This document shows, piece after piece, positions 22,790 to 34,632 of a DNA stretch of 64,000 nucleotides. Position 1 is the stretch's first letter; every line of letters begins with the position of its first letter. The DNA lies in assembly GCA_022410635.1 (NCBI GenBank), contig JAJVDF010000249.1, positions 228,631 through 292,630 of the forward strand, given 5' to 3'. The notes below the pieces were generated by a model. The model had not been told where the DNA came from. It made no database searches and saw only the letters and a list, made by a program, of their open reading frames with translations. The position numbers were made by a program, and so were the translations under genes. The DNA is from Tretioscincus oriximinensis (lineage: Eukaryota; Chordata; Lepidosauria; Squamata; Gymnophthalmidae).

Positions 22790-22970
22790 CTCCTTAGATC
22801 TCCTGCATGGAAAGTATGAGCTGGCCCCAGATGCCAGAGCTGCCTAGTGGTGGTGTAGTGAATTTTCTTTCAAAAANTTTTTTAATTTTTTTTCCCTCAG
22901 CAAAAATCGGGGAAATGGCGCCCCAATTCCGAGTCCCCCCCAAAAAACGGGTCATCTGGTCAGCCTAGCA
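22790..22970. mobile_element. Palindromic foldback element, copy 4 (right half of a long form)
   Basis: The right arm is clear: CCCTCAGCAAAAATCGGGG, then CGGGTCATCTGGTCAGCCTA. To its left lies GGCCCCAGATGCCAGAG and CTAGTGGTGGTGTAGTGAAT. Its complement occurs inside the long copy at 41160-41675, so this is half of a longer variant rather than of the standard 200-bp unit. Confidence 0.7.
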
Positions 22971-23021
22971 GAAAGTGATAGCTGTGATCATATTCTCCAA
23001 GAGAAGTCAAACCATGAGGCT

Positions 23022-23152
23022 GGGTTCCGACACATACCTTTAATCCCTCTTCAGTCCCGCAGAACTAGACTAATTCAGGAAAAATGTTTTTCCCCCTGCT
23101 TTAGTCTAGTCTTCAGGAGTGAAGATGGATTAAAATATGTGTCAGAACAGNA
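23022..23152. mobile_element. Short palindromic MITE-like element
   Basis: TTCCGACACATACCTTTAAT and CCCTCTTCAGTCC on the left are mirrored by GGAGTGAAGATGG and ATTAAAATATGTGTCAGAAC on the right, giving arms of roughly 60 bp around a TTTTTCCCC centre. A fragment near 43340-43420 looks related. No clear target duplication was found. Confidence 0.6.
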
Positions 23153-25012
23153 TCTCAAAGAATCAATCCTGCTAGTATATGAAAACTAGCTCATGCTGCA
23201 TACCTTTTTCTTTTTAGACTCTAAGGTGCTCTGAATCCCTTGTAAGATTTTTGGGGGAAAATGGGGGGGGGGGAATCTCTTGTTAGAGTTTTTGGACCCA
23301 GATTAATCCATGGCTATTTCTTTGAAATCAAATATATTAAATTATAGACTAGAAAGAATAACTTGGTGCCATTTGGTTGGAGTTTTGGTTGACTGCTGGG
23401 CACCTCTATGCTGTTTTCTTAACATTGATTTCACATTACCTAATTCTGAGAAAGGCCGGGGATTGAACTGGCAAATTTCTACTGTCCAGAGATTTTGCCC
23501 TATGACTGAGCTACAGAGATTCCCCTCTTCCCATTTATAATACAGGCGGATAGAGAAGCTAAAATTCANAAGCATTTGTAGAGCACCAGATTCTCTTCTA
23601 AGCTTATACTGAAAATCAAATATTCATACTAACTAGGAATAGATTCTAAAACTAACAATGACAAACTAGTTGTATTTCCAGATATGTATATTTAAATGGA
23701 TATATATATATATTTTCTGCCATTCAAATGCCCGAGACCCTCCTTAGGGCTTACAATTACAAACTACAAAAATGAATGATCAGGATGCCAAACCTACTAG
23801 AAATTCAGAACAACCAAACAAGACTGGATTCTTTAAATCATGGCAAACATTTCATTTTTTGGTGAAATGATTGTGCTGCCTTTAAAACGCTGAAGGATCA
23901 TTCCATCCTCACGTTTCTTTCCAAATCATAACTCTAGTTAAATCTGTAGCCAGCTGATGACATCCATGATTTCTGTTCTGTTCTTGCTTTCTGCCAAGTG
24001 AGAAGCCACCAGAAAGAGAGCCTGCTGCTCACTCCCCTTCAGCTTTGCAGTGCCAGCTGGATGGCTGGAGCCAAGCCAGCTGATAAGTGAGATTCCTAAA
24101 CTACAACAGAAATCCTAATTACCAGGAAAAAACAAAGACCTAAATCCAAAACACTGTTTTAAGGAAATTAAACGTTTAATCGGAGTCAAGTGGCTTCCTT
24201 AGAAAACAGTCCCTGTGTTAGATTTACTTTCTCTTTTTGGCAGAGGAAAGCTTTGGCAGATGCAAGAATATTTAAGTGTCCAATACTCACTGGTATCTTT
24301 CCCTCCATTCCATTCCCTGCCTTGCTAGATTGAAATCATGTGTATGCAGCATTTCCAACTCAGCTCATACAGATTAAGCGTGCAGGCTGCAACAGGTAAT
24401 TACAAATGCATGAATGAGATTTTTGGGGGCTTTTTCCAGAAATTGTTCCCATCTTTTAAAAACTCTTTTTAAAAAGGTGGAATTACCAGCACAGAGAAAC
24501 AGATGTTCTGTGGTGGCTAAAGCAGTTAGAAATATAGTCTTCTTGTCTATTATCATCTGGGTTTCATTCACAATCCATAGTTTCAGGTTTACTCCGCTTA
24601 TATAAAAAGTGTTTTATTTTGAAAGGAGGAACAAAAGATCATTACTATGAAATAAAAATCTCAAAAATAAAAGTACAGTAACAATAGCAATTTTACGCAC
24701 AACGCTGATTTGTGACAAGTTACTTATTGATGATAAATATTTGGTTTCCCAAATCACTGAACAGCTCAAATGTCCAATAATCCCTATTTTAGTTTCATTG
24801 GAATATTTTCACACTCTAGGGTGTGAAAATTTTCACACATAGGGTGCTTCCATGCTTTTTACCCCATGCTTTTATGGCATGATTATGGGGGATTTGCTTC
24901 AAGTAATTGCAGGAATCCAGCAGTGGAAGCGTCTGGAAGTCCAACATTACATTTTTGTGCTGATTCCATAGTATGATGTGCTGTCTTCTCATTGTGACAA
25001 AGCCCTGAAGAA
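23153..25012. other. Unassigned intron DNA
   Basis: About 1.9 kb of RUNX1T1 intron without a named repeat. A short (TA)n run lies at about 23700-23713, and a palindrome TTTTCACACTCTAGGGTGTG at about 24807-24826 next to a possible small DNA element. Confidence 0.4.
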
Positions 25013-25013
25013 G

Positions 25014-25215
25014 AAGTGTGATATCTTCCAAAGAAAAGACTCAGGTTTTTTTATACCCTGCTCTTTCAAGAGTGGCTTACAAGGTTATGTTTTGCCCAAA
25101 GGCTTACATCTGTTCTATCTTTTGCAATTAGCATTGCAAAATGCTTTCAAATAGTTGGGTTGGCTAGAGCTGAGACCATCAGAGGGTGCTCAGCCCTCTC
25201 CATGGCCAACACAGC
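25014..25215 (-). mobile_element. tRNA-derived SINE, eroded
   Basis: GAAGTGTGATATCTTCC marks the remains of a GAA-rich tail, followed by TTTTTTTATACCCTGC, GTGGCTTACAAGG and CCCAAAGGCTTACAT. Then GGGTTGGCTAGAGCT matches the body of the SINE at 57270-57580 in reverse. Substantially diverged. Confidence 0.55.
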
Positions 25216-26168
25216 ATTAACATGTCTCTAATTTTGTTCAAGAGTTCGGAGACCTCTATCCCTGCTGTCAGCATGGTACAGCATTAAAAAATTAGGTAGG
25301 GAAATACTGCATTTTATCCCCACCCCCCCAGCAGCCTCAAACCATGGAGCATTTTAAATTGATTTGTTTCCTCTTTGTAATAAAGGGNGAGTGGGGTAGG
25401 CAGCAGCTAATGACAGAAAAGGAATAGATACTATTGGGAGCTATAAGCTCCCAGAGCCTCATGGGATTTGTAGGAAGAGAAGGTGTTTCCTTGTTGCATA
25501 TGGAAGAAAGTCCTTTTAAATGAATGTTTTAGAGATTTCGCTACAAAGTACTGTAGTCTGGATGCAGTATTAAAAGGCAAAAAAGAGGTTTTAACAAGCA
25601 TTGACGGTTCGGCTTTTAAAATTTAAATGCCTTTCAAATTAGAAACACTTGAGAATGACCCAAATAAGGGAGAATCTGTGACTTATTGGCAGAACACCAG
25701 TTTTGCAAACAAATGCTCCCTTGGCAGAATTCCTATCATCTCCATTTAAAACTATCTGGGAAAGGACAGAAAAGACCCTGGAGACCAATGTAAGCCAGAG
25801 TCGACAAAACTGAGAGCTAAATAGTCTGAGAAAGTGGTTTCTTCTTCCTGCTCAGTTTGCTGCTGTTGAGTTATCAGTTCCTTATCTGTTCAGGTTCACA
25901 CTGATTTTGTATGATTTATAATGAAAATAAATTGCATGTATCCTTTAGTCTGGGAATCAAAGTAGATTGTTCTGCATGGAAAATATGTGCCCTGTTACTG
26001 AGCTCCTTAAATTTTCTCTTTAAAAAAAGAAGTAATTACAATGGTAAACAAATCCCAGTGCTATGGATTTGCACACAGGGACAATTACTAATAGTTTTCA
26101 TGGTGGTACATGCATGACGAAACTCTGTAAACCAATGGAACAGGTTGGTGACAGAAGTTTGTCTCCAG
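25216..26168. other. Unassigned intron DNA
   Basis: No repeat or RNA recognised with confidence. CTCATGGGATTTGTAGG at about 25458-25474 resembles the short MITE at 51360-51492. Confidence 0.35.
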
Positions 26169-26169
26169 T

Positions 26170-26388
26170 ATGCCGACCAGATGACCCTTTTTGGGGGGGT
26201 GGGGGGGTTGAAAATCTGATTTTGAGGTGCTTCCTGTTTTTTTCTGAGGAATTTTTTTTAAAAAAATCCTCAGCAAAAATCTTTTTTTGAAAAATGTTTT
26301 CCTCAGAAAAAAACAGGTTTTCCTCACCCCAAAACCGGGTTTTCAAACCCCCCCCCCAAAAAAAAGGTGTCATCTGGTCAGCCTAGCC
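26170..26388. mobile_element. Palindromic foldback element, copy 5
   Basis: Starts TGCCGACCAGATGACCC and ends GGTGTCATCTGGTCAGCCTA. Both arms and the CTGAGGAA / TTTTCCTCAG blocks are present, with an extra internal TCCTCAGCAAAA block at about 26267. Confidence 0.82.
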
Positions 26389-27009
26389 TCACCAGGAACC
26401 AAGACCTCAAACGTCGTCGTCCCCTGCTATTCAGTAATGAGAATACACTATAGAATATTCCATATGAATCTGTCATTAGAGATTTAGCAGCGATGGCCTG
26501 TGGACTGGAATTGTGAGAATGAAGAGGAAGGGATGATTGTTTTGATTCTCAGTGGAAGCAATTTACAGGAGATTAGGCATGTGGTATAGGTTCACACTGT
26601 TTATACTATTCCAGAATCGTTTCCTCAAACAAATTTGGAAGGTGCCTGAATGATCTTCATTATCATACACCATTAAACTGAGACATCAGATTAAGACTAT
26701 CAAGCACCAGGTTCATTTTGTAATTCTGGAAGACAGGCTTTAAAAGTAATTAGCAAATTATTAAATAAAATAGACCATATAGTTAATTGCACACATTTGA
26801 TTCTTAAACATGCTTAGATCTTGCCTGTCATTAACACCCCAAAACTAGTAATGCCTGTGAACAGGTCAAAGTACATCTGCAATGACAAATTACATCTTGA
26901 GAGATGAGGTCTTGCTCAGATGTCTAAACACAGGTTTAGTTTATTTTGAAATATAGAAAATTGTTTGCATATCTTTTGTTACACATTAGAGGGACTGAAT
27001 ACTCATAAC
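26389..27009. other. Unassigned intron DNA, AT-rich
   Basis: Repeat-poor. Several TAAT/ATTA motifs occur at about 26745-26800, but nothing decisive. Confidence 0.35.
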
Positions 27010-27091
27010 AACGAGGGGGGCGAGTGGTTAAGGCAATGGACTGCTAATCCATTGTGCTCTGCACACGTTGGTTCGAATCCCATCCTTGTTG
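27010..27091 (+). tRNA. tRNA-Ser(GCU)-like sequence, probably decayed
   Basis: 82 nt that follow the eukaryotic tRNA-Ser pattern, including the long variable arm. The anticodon arm is TGGACTGCTAATCCA (anticodon GCT), the variable arm TGTGCTCTGCACA, and the B box GGTTCGAATCC. All seven acceptor pairs can form (AACGAGG with CCTTGTT, one G-U). Two pairs are broken: one in the D stem (GGC against GGC) and one in the T stem (GTTGG against CCCAT). A TTTT Pol III stop lies about 12 nt downstream. It may be a pseudogene; a Sauria SINE starts only 18 nt after it. Confidence 0.6.
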
Positions 27092-27109
27092 GTCGGGGCT
27101 TTGAGTTTT

Positions 27110-27382
27110 GAGAGGCAGTTTGGTGTAGTGGTTAGAGTGTTGGACTCTTATCTGGTAGTCTCCAGATACGATTCCCTACTCCTCCTTGAAAGTCAGATGG
27201 GTGACCTTGGGCCAATTACAGTTCTTGAGAACTCTCTCAGCCCCACCTACTTCACAGGATGTCTGTTGTGGAGAAAACAACAAAAGCTATATGTGTTGAC
27301 CTTTGGTTGGCCGCCCTGAGACCTCTGGGTATGTGTCGGGATATAAGTACAAGTAAACAAACAAACAAATAAATAAATAATA
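27110..27382 (+). mobile_element. Sauria SINE, full-length
   Basis: GAGAGGCAGTTTGGTGTAGT starts a tRNA-derived head with A box (TGGTGTAGTGGTTAGAGTGT) and B-box region. The body follows (TGGGTGACCTTGGGCCAATT, CTCTCAGCCCCACCTACTTC) and a LINE-like tail, GGCCGCCCTGAGACC, ending in AAACAAACAAATAAATAAAT. This SINE family is characteristic of squamates. Confidence 0.88.
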
Positions 27383-27794
27383 CTGCATCTAAAAGTGCTA
27401 AGAATCTTTTATGAATTAGCCTAAATCCCATTCTTCACTTCCAGCAATCTTCCAGGGATCTGTAGAATCACATCAATTTGTGCACATGGTAAATTTATAT
27501 GTGCCAGTTAAAGGTCAAAGTAAAAAAAAATATCCCAACTTTTTGCAGGATCTTGTCATAGCTAAGATGTACTTATTTATATCATTTATTTCCTGTCTTT
27601 TCAAAGCCTAAGGAAGTATGTATAATCCATTTTTATTTATCTGCACAAAACCCTTTCAGATAAGTTAGGTTGAAAAACATTGTCTAAATTGAAGTCATAG
27701 CCAACCAAATAAGAACTTGAACTTAGAGTCATGTAACTCTGCTGTAACTCCTATGGTTACAACACTACCTTGAATGACTAAAATATACAGGCAG
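27383..27794. other. Unassigned intron DNA
   Basis: No repeat or RNA recognised. Confidence 0.35.
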
Positions 27795-28197
27795 GATCAT
27801 AAGAACATAAGAACATAAGAAGAGCCATACTGGATCAGGCCACAGCCCATCTAGTCCAGCATTCTGTGTCACACAGAGGCCCAACAGATGCACCTGGGCA
27901 GCTTGAACAGAGGAAAGCAAAATATGCACCTGTTCATGACTCCCTGCAAATGGTATCTCAGGAGTCCTGCCTGTTGCTCCATCCCGGAGGCAACATCCAG
28001 ACATCCATCCTAGTACCCATTTATACCCTTGGTGTCCATAAACCTGCCTTAGTCCTGTCTTGAAGCTATCCAAGCTGTTAGCTACCACCACCTCTTCAGG
28101 AAGTAAATTCCGCAGGCCGATGACCCTCTGGGTGGAAAAATACTTTCCTTTGTTCCCATTTTTCTACCCATCAGTTTCAATGAGTGCCCTCGATAGT
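27795..28197 (-). mobile_element. CR1-type LINE 3' end with intact octamer tail
   Basis: Begins with three tandem GAACATAA-type octamers (ATAAGAACATAAGAACATAA), the tandem tail typical of CR1. It then follows GAGCCATACTGGATCAGGCC to TCAGTTTCAATGAGTGCCCT. One of the better-preserved copies. Confidence 0.82.
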
Positions 28198-29801
28198 TTA
28201 CATAAAACTAGACTGAAATGGTACATTAAATAAGACAAACATTTTATCTTGCAATGGGACATTTCTGCTTCTTTTCTCAAGGAATAGCCAGTAAAGAGTT
28301 CACTATATTGCTCATTGTCTTCCTCTATTCCCATCAGAGTCAAACTGTTCTTTCCTATTAAAGGTATTTGTTCAAAATCACGATTCTTTCCTATACCAAA
28401 CTCTGAGATCTATGACTGTTTGTATGCAAATGTGGTAATCTGATCCCACTATGTTCACCAAGCTTTTCAAGGGCTGGTGACAGCTGTAATTTATAGAAAT
28501 ACCATTTGTTTCACCTTAAACACTCTTTAAAAAGGCAAAACTAAAATCAACTACCATACTGTTAATAACAACAAAAAAGGATTTGATGGAAAAGATGGAA
28601 TACAAGGTAGAGAGGAAAGAAAGATGATGTATGTCTGGACACCGTATGCAAAAATAGCTTCAAAAATGAGATTTCTATTAGTGATAGTGAAGGGTTTTAA
28701 ATTTTTGTAGTATAACAATTTTTCTAATTTGTTTCTGATTATTTTGTAGGCACTGTTTACTAATTAGAATAATAATTTATTTATTTATTTATATTTATAC
28801 CCCGCCCTATACCCGAAGGTGGGGAAACTGTTCTCATAATTATTTATGTGTAAATGTATATATCTATACATTTATCAACATGCAATGACACACTGATCTA
28901 TGAAATATATCATGCAGTACATGCTATGATTATAGAACTTTGACTGTATTTTCCACAGTCCACTAACTGAATATAGTGATCACTAGATATGCTGTTATCA
29001 AAAGGTACAACCAAGCAAAATTCCAAAGCAGAAAATACACACATAACAATGTTGGATCAGCTGCACTTGGGTGTTTTGTCTGAACAGATGTTAGAAGAAC
29101 AAGAAAGCATCTGCTCCAACTAGCAAGACTTCTGCAGTCCACATAAGCTTTAAAGAACACAGTATAAAGGAGTACAGATCCTTCAGTGTCACTGTAGGTT
29201 GGTACAAAAAGACAGATGTTTTAACTTTTCCAATAACTCTGGCAGTTAAGTTCACTAAGTTGTTCACCCTTACTATTTAAATTGATTTGCACAACTCATA
29301 AAGCCAAGTCAAGCACAGCAAGCCACTAAAGCGAGAGCCTGTTCACACATGGTTTGGCCATTGGCCAAATCGTCTTCTGATAAGCACAGCATATTTGCCT
29401 AGTTTCCTTTTCCATAGCTAAAAGGAAGGGATTACCTGTTGACAAATTGCTCTACTATGAATCTTTTCTCTAAACCATTCATTGGAATAGAATTAAATAA
29501 CCAATTGACAAACCGGATCTATTTGTACATTTGTATTAGAATTTTCACCAATGTTTTTAAAGCTTTAGAAAAAAAATGGGGTTTTGCAGCAATGAGAATA
29601 ATGTTCAAATACATGCCAGCTTTATTTCAGTGTAGTCTAAGATTCATTCAAGTATAAATCTGATTAATCCAACTACCGTTTAATCAATTGCTTCACCTTT
29701 TGATCCACAGTCTTTAACAGACATTCCCATTACACTGAACGAACCACATGAATAGAACATGCTTGAACATGCTTCATTCATCTATAACCTTAAACTATGA
29801 T

Positions 29802-29803
<2 letters not shown>
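28198..29803. other. Unassigned intron DNA with one LINE/SINE tail
   Basis: Positions about 28775-28822 (TTTATTTATTTATATTTATA, CCCGCCCTATACCCGAAGG) are a reversed LINE/SINE tail. The rest is AT-rich and unassigned. Confidence 0.4.

Positions 29804-29884
<81 letters not shown>
29804..29884. repeat. Inverted trinucleotide microsatellite (AAT)n(ATT)n
   Basis: About nine AAT units pass directly into about eighteen ATT units at about 29831. The two blocks are complementary and can form a hairpin. It opens an artificial Ile-rich frame that is not a gene. Confidence 0.95.
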
Positions 29885-29886
<2 letters not shown>

Positions 29887-30544
29887 TCAGGGCAGTGAAC
29901 AGTAAAATCAACAAATTAAAACAGTATAAAAACAATATCTAAAAGTGGAGACTAAAATGACATTCTCTTTGGATTTGATCCAAAGACAAATTTGGGCATT
30001 CTTAAGAGAAGGGACAATAGTTAACTCTTCATTCATTCTAGAGCTGTCTTTAGGTGTTTGGACATTTACAAGAGATCATAAAAAAGTGCCATCTTGAGAT
30101 CTGTTTGTACAGACAAGAAAGCATGTGCAGGAACACACTCTTATTGAAATTATTTTTAGTAATGCACGCATGCATCATTAATAAAATTGTTTTTTCCCCA
30201 AAGAAGAATGGCTTCTTCTTTGAACAAGTACTTTTTAAAAAATTAATATACTATAAAAACCCAGCAATCTCTTGACCTGTTACTAACTTTTAAAGGATGG
30301 TATTCTATTTTGCATCTTTTCATAGTCAAAATATCAATATATTGGTCATGGGAAGGACACCCAGGCTATGTATTACAGTGTGTTTAACATTTTGCTACAG
30401 ACTATAGTGTTGGCTGTGGAAGTGATGAAATAGCACATTACTGCTCTAATTTAAGAACATTAAGTACATTTCTTTGGTTGAAGAAATGCTATTTTTTCCC
30501 TTCACCTTCAGATACTGATTGTTACGGTTTTAAAATGTGGATTT

Positions 30545-30613
30545 TGCACTTTTATTGTTGTTGCCACCCCGAGACCTTAGGGGCGGGGTACAAACGTAAA
30601 TAAATAAATAAAA
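30545..30613 (+). mobile_element. LINE/SINE 3' tail fragment
   Basis: GCCACCCCGAGACCTTAGGG and GGCGGGGTACAAACGTAAAT followed by AAATAAATAAA. This is the tail shared by L2-like LINEs and Sauria SINEs; the body is absent or unrecognisable. Confidence 0.6.
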
Positions 30614-32450
30614 GACTTCAGTCAACTGTATAAAAGCATTAAGATTAATAAATCTTCAGTCTTGGTGGTGTTTAGTTAACTTGGATTTATTTATAAGTCC
30701 CTTATGCGATGAACAAGTACATGCAGAAGCCATCAAAGCACGTAGCTATGTTTGTAGCAAAAACATGCTACCGCAGTTATTTTCATCCATCCTGGGAGAC
30801 CATAATGAAGACAGGTAAGATTCTCCCATCACTTTAATTATTCTCGCTGGTCTTCTCCAGCCCTGCAGTTTCTTTTATAGTTCATCACCTCAGCCACAGC
30901 TGAATGGGTTCAGGCTTTCCATAATATAATCCCATAAAAGCTGACATCTGAGAGTGAATGATAAAAAAAGTTCAACAGATATTGATTTGTTTTGAATAAA
31001 GAAAACTGTTCTGGAACATTCAGGAATGGCAAAAATCAGTGAATAATTAGGATTGTGATTATAACCTCACTGTTTTAGGGATAAGCACCGCTAAGGACCA
31101 TGAGACTTACTTTTTGGGGACACATGGTTACATTTTCATTGTAAATTCCAGTGTTCACACTAGCCATGGACATTAGGATCAAATAATTCATTCTGGAATT
31201 CAAGAAGACAAAATGTCTCAAACAACCCTACTGATGTTGACTCACTCCTAAGTATTTTATTTTATAATCTAAACTTTGCCTTTCCCACACATTATTACTT
31301 AAACAAAACAAGGAACGCAGTAGCCTAATAATCACACAGATCACATCCAAATGCACAACACAGGGCTTTCTNAACTAGAAAATACTGCCCTATTTTAATT
31401 TATATCGTATTTAATTCTGTAATGTTAACAGTTAAGTATTTTAAAAAATACATTTATTTTTCAGAGACTCTCTTCCTGTGAAAACTTTCAGATGTCAAAA
31501 ACCAATTCCATTTGTCTCCTCCTTATTCATCTGCTACACATTAAGTTGAAACTCTGAGCATTGAGTGATTCCACAATAGCCTTTCATCTCTGGGGAAGCC
31601 TGGGACCAATTAAAANCTTACTCTCTCTTAAATAATGGATATGTATCTGCCTGCGATTTTTGCCAGTGCCCTCACGATGGGGCAAGTAGCTAATCTGAAT
31701 CTTTTAATCCAAGCTACTTTGACTTTACCAGTTCACTGAATACATTTGACAAAGCATTTCAAGACAATTAAGAACATGTATAGCATTCAGAATATGTACA
31801 AATGTATAAAAGGTGCTAATGCCACGGTCTTCTCTTTACGAATTTCTAAACTGGAATTAAAGGAACTGATTAAAAGCTACACGCTCAGAAAGCTGAGAAA
31901 AGTATCATCTCATAAGAACGAAAAACGCAGTCTTCTAACCATGTTAACCTGAAAGGAATTATGCTTAGTATCTGTCAGTTGCGGGGTGTTTCAATCAAGG
32001 CTTCTTTTTCTGTACAACAATCCATTTTATGCAAGCAGACTTCAAAACTGGGAATAATATGCCTTGATCTTCTTCATTGCTGACTTCCTGTTATAGTTAT
32101 GGTGCCATATGTATAATACCGCAAACATCTTATGCTTCCATTCTCTAGTCTGAAATAAGACTGTCCTTTCTAATTGTCCCTTTGTTGCTTTTTGATCCTT
32201 TTTTTCTTATCCCAGAGGCTTAACCCGCACTCTTCCCATTACATGCAATCTAGTTTTGCTCACACTTCGACTATCCCCGTCTTAGAGCAACACAACACAT
32301 TTATAAACAAGCAATAATTCACCATGGTTTGTTTCCTATCAAAAGTTTTCTTTTTCAGTTGACAGCTACTTGAAAAGTTTGCCCTTAAAACTATAAAATA
32401 ATGTAAAATGAATGAACCTCATAAGCAAAATTAGCATTTGAACTGAGAAA
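30614..32450. other. Repeat-poor intron DNA
   Basis: About 1.8 kb with no transposon that I recognise, unusual for this window. It could hold conserved non-coding sequence. No coding exon signal was seen. Confidence 0.35.
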
Positions 32451-32454
32451 CTCA

Positions 32455-33322
32455 GGCTTCGTGCACACAACAACTTAAAAACAGCTACAAAGCTATATTC
32501 CGGAATATACAACAATGTTAAGTAAAGAATGGGGGGGGGGGGTTGGTATAAGATACTATGCCGAGAAAAATACCAACAGCACTCAGTAGTGCAAAAAACG
32601 CACCTTAATTGTCACTCTATTATAATAACATATAATATAGACATATAGACAGAATAATTATCATACAGAAAATACTATATTTAACAGGCAAAGAAAATAA
32701 ATGTCGGGTTATCCCGTTCCCGGATATTTCTGGGATTTTGTGCCGTGGCTTCTTCTGGCCCATAGAACTTAGTCATAGCCTTTCCAAATCTATGTACAGT
32801 CATAACATCTGTTTATAAGTCTATTTACAGAGATCACCGAGACCAACCAGTCAGAGAGTCCATATGCCTCATAAGTGCTGTCATGTAAAGTCTTCAATAA
32901 GGATCCTTATTGAGTGACAATTTAGGTGCGTTTTTTGCACTATTGAGCGCTGTTGGTATTTTTCTCGGCATAATATTCCAGAATATAGCAATAACGTGTC
33001 TGTGCACACCAAACCTGTATATTCTATGATCAATGCCCCAGTTCTATAATATTGCTCATTGATCTCATGGCAGTGCAGTCTGAGAATTTTCCCAACAGCC
33101 AACAGAAACAAATGCTGCGTTCTTGCATCTGGCGTCTAATTTGTGCACACACGCGAGAGTACGGGGCTCCTCCGNAACGATGTCTGAATATTCCAGCAAT
33201 AGTTTACTCCAGGAAAAACGATGTTTGTTGCGGGTTGACTGCTGAAAAACAGTTAGCACGTGTGCTCGGGTCTTCCTCATAGTGCTCCAAAAGTAGAAGA
33301 AAAATGCTATGTTCACTCAACC
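32455..33322. mobile_element. Harbinger-like element, interrupted copy
   Basis: Ends GGCTTCGTGCACACAAC and GTTCACTCAACC, and the family blocks CTATATTCCGGAATATAC, AATAGTTTACTCCAGGA and TGTCTGTGCACACC. TCA on the left and TTA on the right may be a mutated 3-bp duplication. A 412-bp element is inserted at 32559-32970. Confidence 0.65.
32559..32970. mobile_element. TA-flanked element with ~60-bp inverted ends, nested
   Basis: Left end TGCCGAGAAAAATACCAACA and right end TGTTGGTATTTTTCTCGGCA are inverted copies that extend about 60 bp (GTGCAAAAAACGCACCT region included). TA lies directly on each side (32557-32558, 32971-32972), as with Tc1/mariner insertions. On the minus strand the interior has AGAAGAAGCCACGGCAC, faintly like Penelope ends, so the class is not settled. 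No coding frame. Confidence 0.7.
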
Positions 33323-33329
33323 TTAGTTT

Positions 33330-34225
33330 CCAAAATGTATTTTTCAAATAAGGATTTCCGTAAGGTAACATTTGAGTAAGGTGTGCAGAAGACTGATTAA
33401 CGCATATAATATGAACCACTTTTTCCAGTAAGGTGAAAAGTTTTATATTCAATTAGAAAGACACCATATGCAGTCCCAGCTACAAATTCTTGAGTCTTCA
33501 GAAGTGGTTGTTTGTTTTCTGGGGGGGGGGGGGGGTTCTCCAGAAAATGGGGAGCAGGTATAGCAAACATTCCCTGACTTGCAGCATGCCTTATTACCTA
33601 TCTTTACCTTCTCTAAAACAACATCCATTTCTTGTGACTGGACAGCATGGAACAGGAGTCGATACCATAAAACTGGTAGTAACAGTATAGAGGTGGAAAG
33701 CAAACCTTTCAATGATTGTATTTATATCCTTGCAAGTTTCATATAAATACACAAAGTTGGTGCAAATTTGCTTAGCATAACTATCAAAACTACCAACCAG
33801 CTGGCAAAGTACTGCTCAGAGAAAGCATTGGTTTCCAAATTTGCACTGACAGGTTCAAAGTATACAAGGTATGTATATTTTGACAACATTAGGCTAAGTA
33901 ACTTTATTGACTTGGCTATTCAAGTTCCTCACTCAGCCCATCCGAATCTTGTAAGAGCACAAGAGAAGCAAAAATAAAGGATCCCAAGTTTGTGCCTATA
34001 GTTGCTTCAGTTCTTCCTTACTTGCTCCAAGACCAATATTTGTTAACTTCAAAGAGGAAAATTTCTTAAAGTTGCTACTTTTCACAGAAAACTGAAAGGG
34101 GCCACTTAAATTTGCAATAACCTAGGAAAGGAGTGTTGGCTGTTTTACCTCACACCTCCAATTTTGAGCTAGTGGCTTGGCATGTAATTGGGTTTGGTAA
34201 TACCTAAAGGTCCAGGTGAGAAGAA
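33330..34225. other. Unassigned intron DNA
   Basis: No named repeat. A run of 14 G at about 33521-33534. Confidence 0.35.
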
Positions 34226-34632
34226 TTAATCATACTTCTGCCAAAGAGAGCCAGAGAATATCTGCTGTTTGAAGGAACACCTCCTCCCATATGTACCTGC
34301 CTGCACCCTAAGATCTTCTAATGAAGCTCTCCAGACAGTCCTACCTCCTTCACTCATCAAAGGGGTGTGTACACGCGGGATGGCCTTCTCTGTGGTAGGC
34401 CCCAGATTGTGGAATTCTCTCCTCTCTGAGGTGCATCAGCCACTTATGCTTTACATGTTCAGATGACTGGTGAAGATGCACCTATTCACCTTCACCTCTG
34501 GCTGAGTTAAAAATTCCCCTCTTTCTATCTTTAATTGTTCTATTTTAATTTGCTTTAGGGTTTTTATTGTGTTCTTCCCTGAGACCTTTGGGTATAGGGT
34601 AAAATAAAAATGCAAATAAATAAATAAGAAAT
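34226..34632 (+). mobile_element. L2-like LINE 3' end
   Basis: Encodes KEHLLPYVPACTLRSSNEAL and MAFSVVGPRLWNSLLSEV, the C-terminal region of an L2-type ORF2, then the 3' tail CCCTGAGACCTTTGGGTATA ending in AAATAAATAAATAAG. Diverged and 5'-truncated. Confidence 0.82.

Noticed and set aside
32755..32830. AGAAGAAGCCACGGCAC (minus strand) as another hammerhead motif
   Set aside because: The CTGAnGA core and the stem-GAAA order are not met, so it was not counted among the hammerhead-like motifs.
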